Below are positions 61,569-64,000 of a DNA stretch of 64,000 nt, piece after piece. The DNA comes from Prinsepia uniflora. Lineage: Eukaryota > Streptophyta > Magnoliopsida > Rosales > Rosaceae. Where the stretch lies: the NCBI GenBank assembly GCA_032719365.1, contig CM064873.1, positions 43,500,332-43,564,331 on the forward strand, given 5' to 3'. The first letter of the stretch is position 1. Every line of letters starts with the position of its first letter. The notes under the pieces were generated by a model that did no database searches, was not told the DNA's origin, and worked only from the letters and a program-made list of their open reading frames with translations. The position numbers and the translations under genes were made by a program.

Positions 61569-64000
61569 TGTAACGACCCGTCCCAGAAATTACAGTTTAG
61601 ATAGTGCTTAAGATGAGCTTCGTGCGTGTAATCGGTGATTAGTGGGTAAATGACGATTTTGCCCCTGGATCGGGCAAAATATTTCCGTTTAGTTCGAGTG
61701 GTCAATTAGGTATTGGCCGGTGACCAGGACGTAGTTTAGGACGTCACGAATCCATAGGCAGGTGGCACGCCCGATTCCGACATCCGAGCAGGAAGTTATG
61801 ATGTTCGGAAGGTTGGGGGCATAACCATAATTTGGATAAAATAGGGGGACAAGTTGACTTTTTGTACGAACGGGTTTTGGTATGTTGACCTAGGACCGTT
61901 AGATAGATCTCATCGTCCTGAGTTCGATGGCAGGCGGCACGTGTTCATCGGACTTACGAAGTGTGAGTTACGGGTCTAAAACGGTAAGGGTAAAATCATA
62001 ATTTTGACTTAAATGAGGGGTATTTTGGTCTTTTGGGTGTTTGGGGATTTGTGCACAGAGAGGGACAGATGGATGGCTGGGATTGGGCCATTTGTGAGAG
62101 AATGGAGAGGATTGGGGACATGTGGCAAGTGTGTAGCGGGTTCTACACAATTGTGCACGGGTCCAATAATTTGGGACGTTTGTGTTCTTCAAACCAGAGT
62201 GAAACAGAGAGGGAGATCGGGGAAAATTGATGGTGGCTGAGAGTGTTGGTGAGGTTGTGAGTGTGTGAGATTGATCAGAGGGTGGAAGAGTGAACTGGTG
62301 AGCGGTTGGGGAAGTGAAATCGTGCAAGAACACGGTGGTCGGGGCAGTCAGTTTTCAGAGAAAACAGGGAGGAAGCAGGGAGGTTGTGAGAAATCGTGGC
62401 AGTGGTGGCCGTGTACGGTGCACTTGGGAGGTTGTGAGAAATCGTGGCGGTGGTGGCCGTGTCGTGAGGGTGAAAGGAGTCGACCAGCTCCAGCGGAGCT
62501 TGCGACGGCGACAGAAGGAAAGGTAATCCCTCATCCCTATATCTTTGCTCTGTTTTACCGCCAAGTTTCAAAGTGAAAGTTGTGAGTTTAGGGGTTGAAT
62601 TGAAGAGTTTAGGAAGGTCTAGGGGACTCAGTTGAGGCCTAGGAGTCTTCTGGTTGTGCTACCGTGACGGGAGGTGCACGGTGGAGGTTGGAGCGACGGA
62701 GAGTACTATGTGTGCTCTGTTTTGCCGTCGATGCTCGAACTGGAAGTCGTGAAGTTTGGGGTAGAGACGACGGTTATGGTGAGTGGTGTGAAGTTCAGAG
62801 AGGTCCTAGGAAGCGTTTGGGATAGCCACCGTGACGGGGGAAGACCTGGGTGGTCGGAGAAGGAAACAGAGTCGTGTACGGGTTTTCTTTCGAGCTTCAG
62901 TCGATGAGTTGGGGGTCGAGTCGAGGTCTGTGAAGTTGGGGAAAAGATAGCCTAAGTCTGGATGATGAGAATGGTGAAGAAAGGAAGGAAAAGGATGATC
63001 GGACGGCAAAGAACCGCTCTCGCCGGTTCAGGTTGCAGAACTGGTGCGAACCGGGTCGACGTGAGGTTGAAGGTGCACTGTAGCAGGCTCGTGAGGGCCA
63101 CGCGCAGCGACTTTGGGCGGCACGTGGGGGCGTGTGCGGCGGTTCTGGGGAAAATGGTCAACATGGTTTTTGGTCTAGGAGTTGTGTTGAGTCCATAGGA
63201 ATTGGTTTCGGGTTAATCGGACGTCGAATCGAAGTAGGTTCGCGAGGGTGAAGGTTTAGGGTTCCGATTCGTTACGTTTAGGACCCGGGGATTTTTGAGG
63301 GAATTAGGGTGGATCCTCGTGGATGTGTTAGTAACGTACTTTGGTGGTTGTTAACAGGATCGGGATTTCCCGAGGAAGCTGAGGAACGTGCAGGACGATC
63401 GGGACGCGATTGAAGGCTCGGTACTGTGAGTGGACCCTTTCCTTAAACTCGAACATGCATAACTGTTTTTCTAAATTGTTTTATATATGTAACTACATGA
63501 ATGTGGGATTTATGATGTTGGTTTTACATAATTGCACGGTTTTTGAGAAATAACGTATTTGACACGTTTTACGAGAAAGGCTTGATTTCTGAATATAATG
63601 CCATGGTTTTGGGATTTCAAACAATAAATGGTTTTCAATGATTATAAAAGGATTTTGGAACATGATTTCGATGATCAAGGTTTTCGGTTTTCAAATCAAA
63701 TTTCGAAAAACGTGAAAAGTTGGAAAGTGGATTTCCGGATCTGGGTTCGGAATGACGGTTCTGGATGCCGGAAGGGCTTCAGACCAGTGATTTCGGATTT
63801 GGGTTTGGATATGGATTTAGACATGGTTTTTCAAATGGTTTTGGATTGGATTTGCTGGATCTGATTATTGGGTTTAAAGACCCGGATATTATGATTGACG
63901 GGGGACGAGCCCGGATTGAGTTTAAAGACTCGGGAGTTTAAAGACTCAAATATATATTGATATTTTCCCCGTAGGCCTGTTGAGTTTAAAGACTCGGGAG
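61569..64000 (+). mobile_element. Gypsy LTR I, truncated by the window end
   Basis: It begins TGTAACGACCCGTCCC inside LTR G. It includes the hairpin position (63099-63126, weaker pairing), a TGTGAGTGGAC arm (63425-63435) and GGGTTTAAAGACCC / GAGTTTAAAGACTC hairpins at 63870-63883, 63918-63931, 63934-63947 and 63982-63995. The second arm and LTR end lie beyond the window. Small open frames around 62250-62570 (unit GGTTGTGAGAAATCGTGGC repeated at about 62381 and 62430) do not look like genes. Confidence 0.85.

Noticed and set aside
61569..64000. Gene between 62250 and 62900
   Set aside because: Only short overlapping frames on both strands with a local tandem repeat; the position corresponds to a variable part of the LTR.

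Overview
The window is nuclear DNA from a flowering plant, probably a eudicot; I could not place the genus. Evidence: two spliced genes of plant-only type (TGD2 and a DUF936/CORD protein), plant Ty1/copia and Ty3/gypsy (Tat and chromovirus-like) remnants, a Cassandra-type TRIM with 5S-rRNA-derived LTRs, and GT-AG introns. There are no bacterial operons, CRISPR arrays or phage genes.

Layout. 1-250: end of a gypsy LTR. 251-460 and 12604-13440: two halves of a coiled-coil reading frame split by a copia retrotransposon (461-12598, target duplication GTTTG). That copia itself carries nested gypsy LTR material (4836-11922). 14215-15200: Tat integrase remnant, minus strand. 15860-17734: gypsy zinc knuckle-protease-RT remnant, minus strand. 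17735-28790: pile of long gypsy LTRs, labelled C and D here; D holds two perfect solo LTRs, E (target duplication CTGAG) and F (CTTTT). 28791-33250: AT-rich repeats and small fragments.

Gene island, about 33.2-47.9 kb: TGD2 (five coding exons, 378 aa; inner-envelope lipid importer subunit) and a DUF936/CORD microtubule-associated protein (four coding exons, 741 aa), both on the plus strand. They are separated by a degenerate repeat (38.4-39.3 kb) and a hAT-like element (39970-41017, 8-bp target duplication). The two genes have no known joint pathway.

48.4-49.9 kb: Tat protease-RT remnant, minus strand. 50081-61568: a minus-strand gypsy LTR (G) split by a complete 9.3-kb non-autonomous LARD-like element (H, 50835-60138, target duplication AATGA), which holds a complete antisense Cassandra TRIM (54476-55259, target duplication ATGAG). 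61569-64000: another plus-strand LTR (I) running off the window.

The long gypsy LTRs (labels A-I; they start TGTAACG and most end CCTGTCA) share an unusual internal plan: a 28-nt GC-rich hairpin; then a module bordered by inverted GTGAGTGGAC / GTCCACTCAC arms with adjacent ATGCATGCAT palindromes; and, inside the module, arrays of short hairpins whose sequence differs by subfamily while the stems show compensatory changes. This is the strongest candidate here for undescribed biology.
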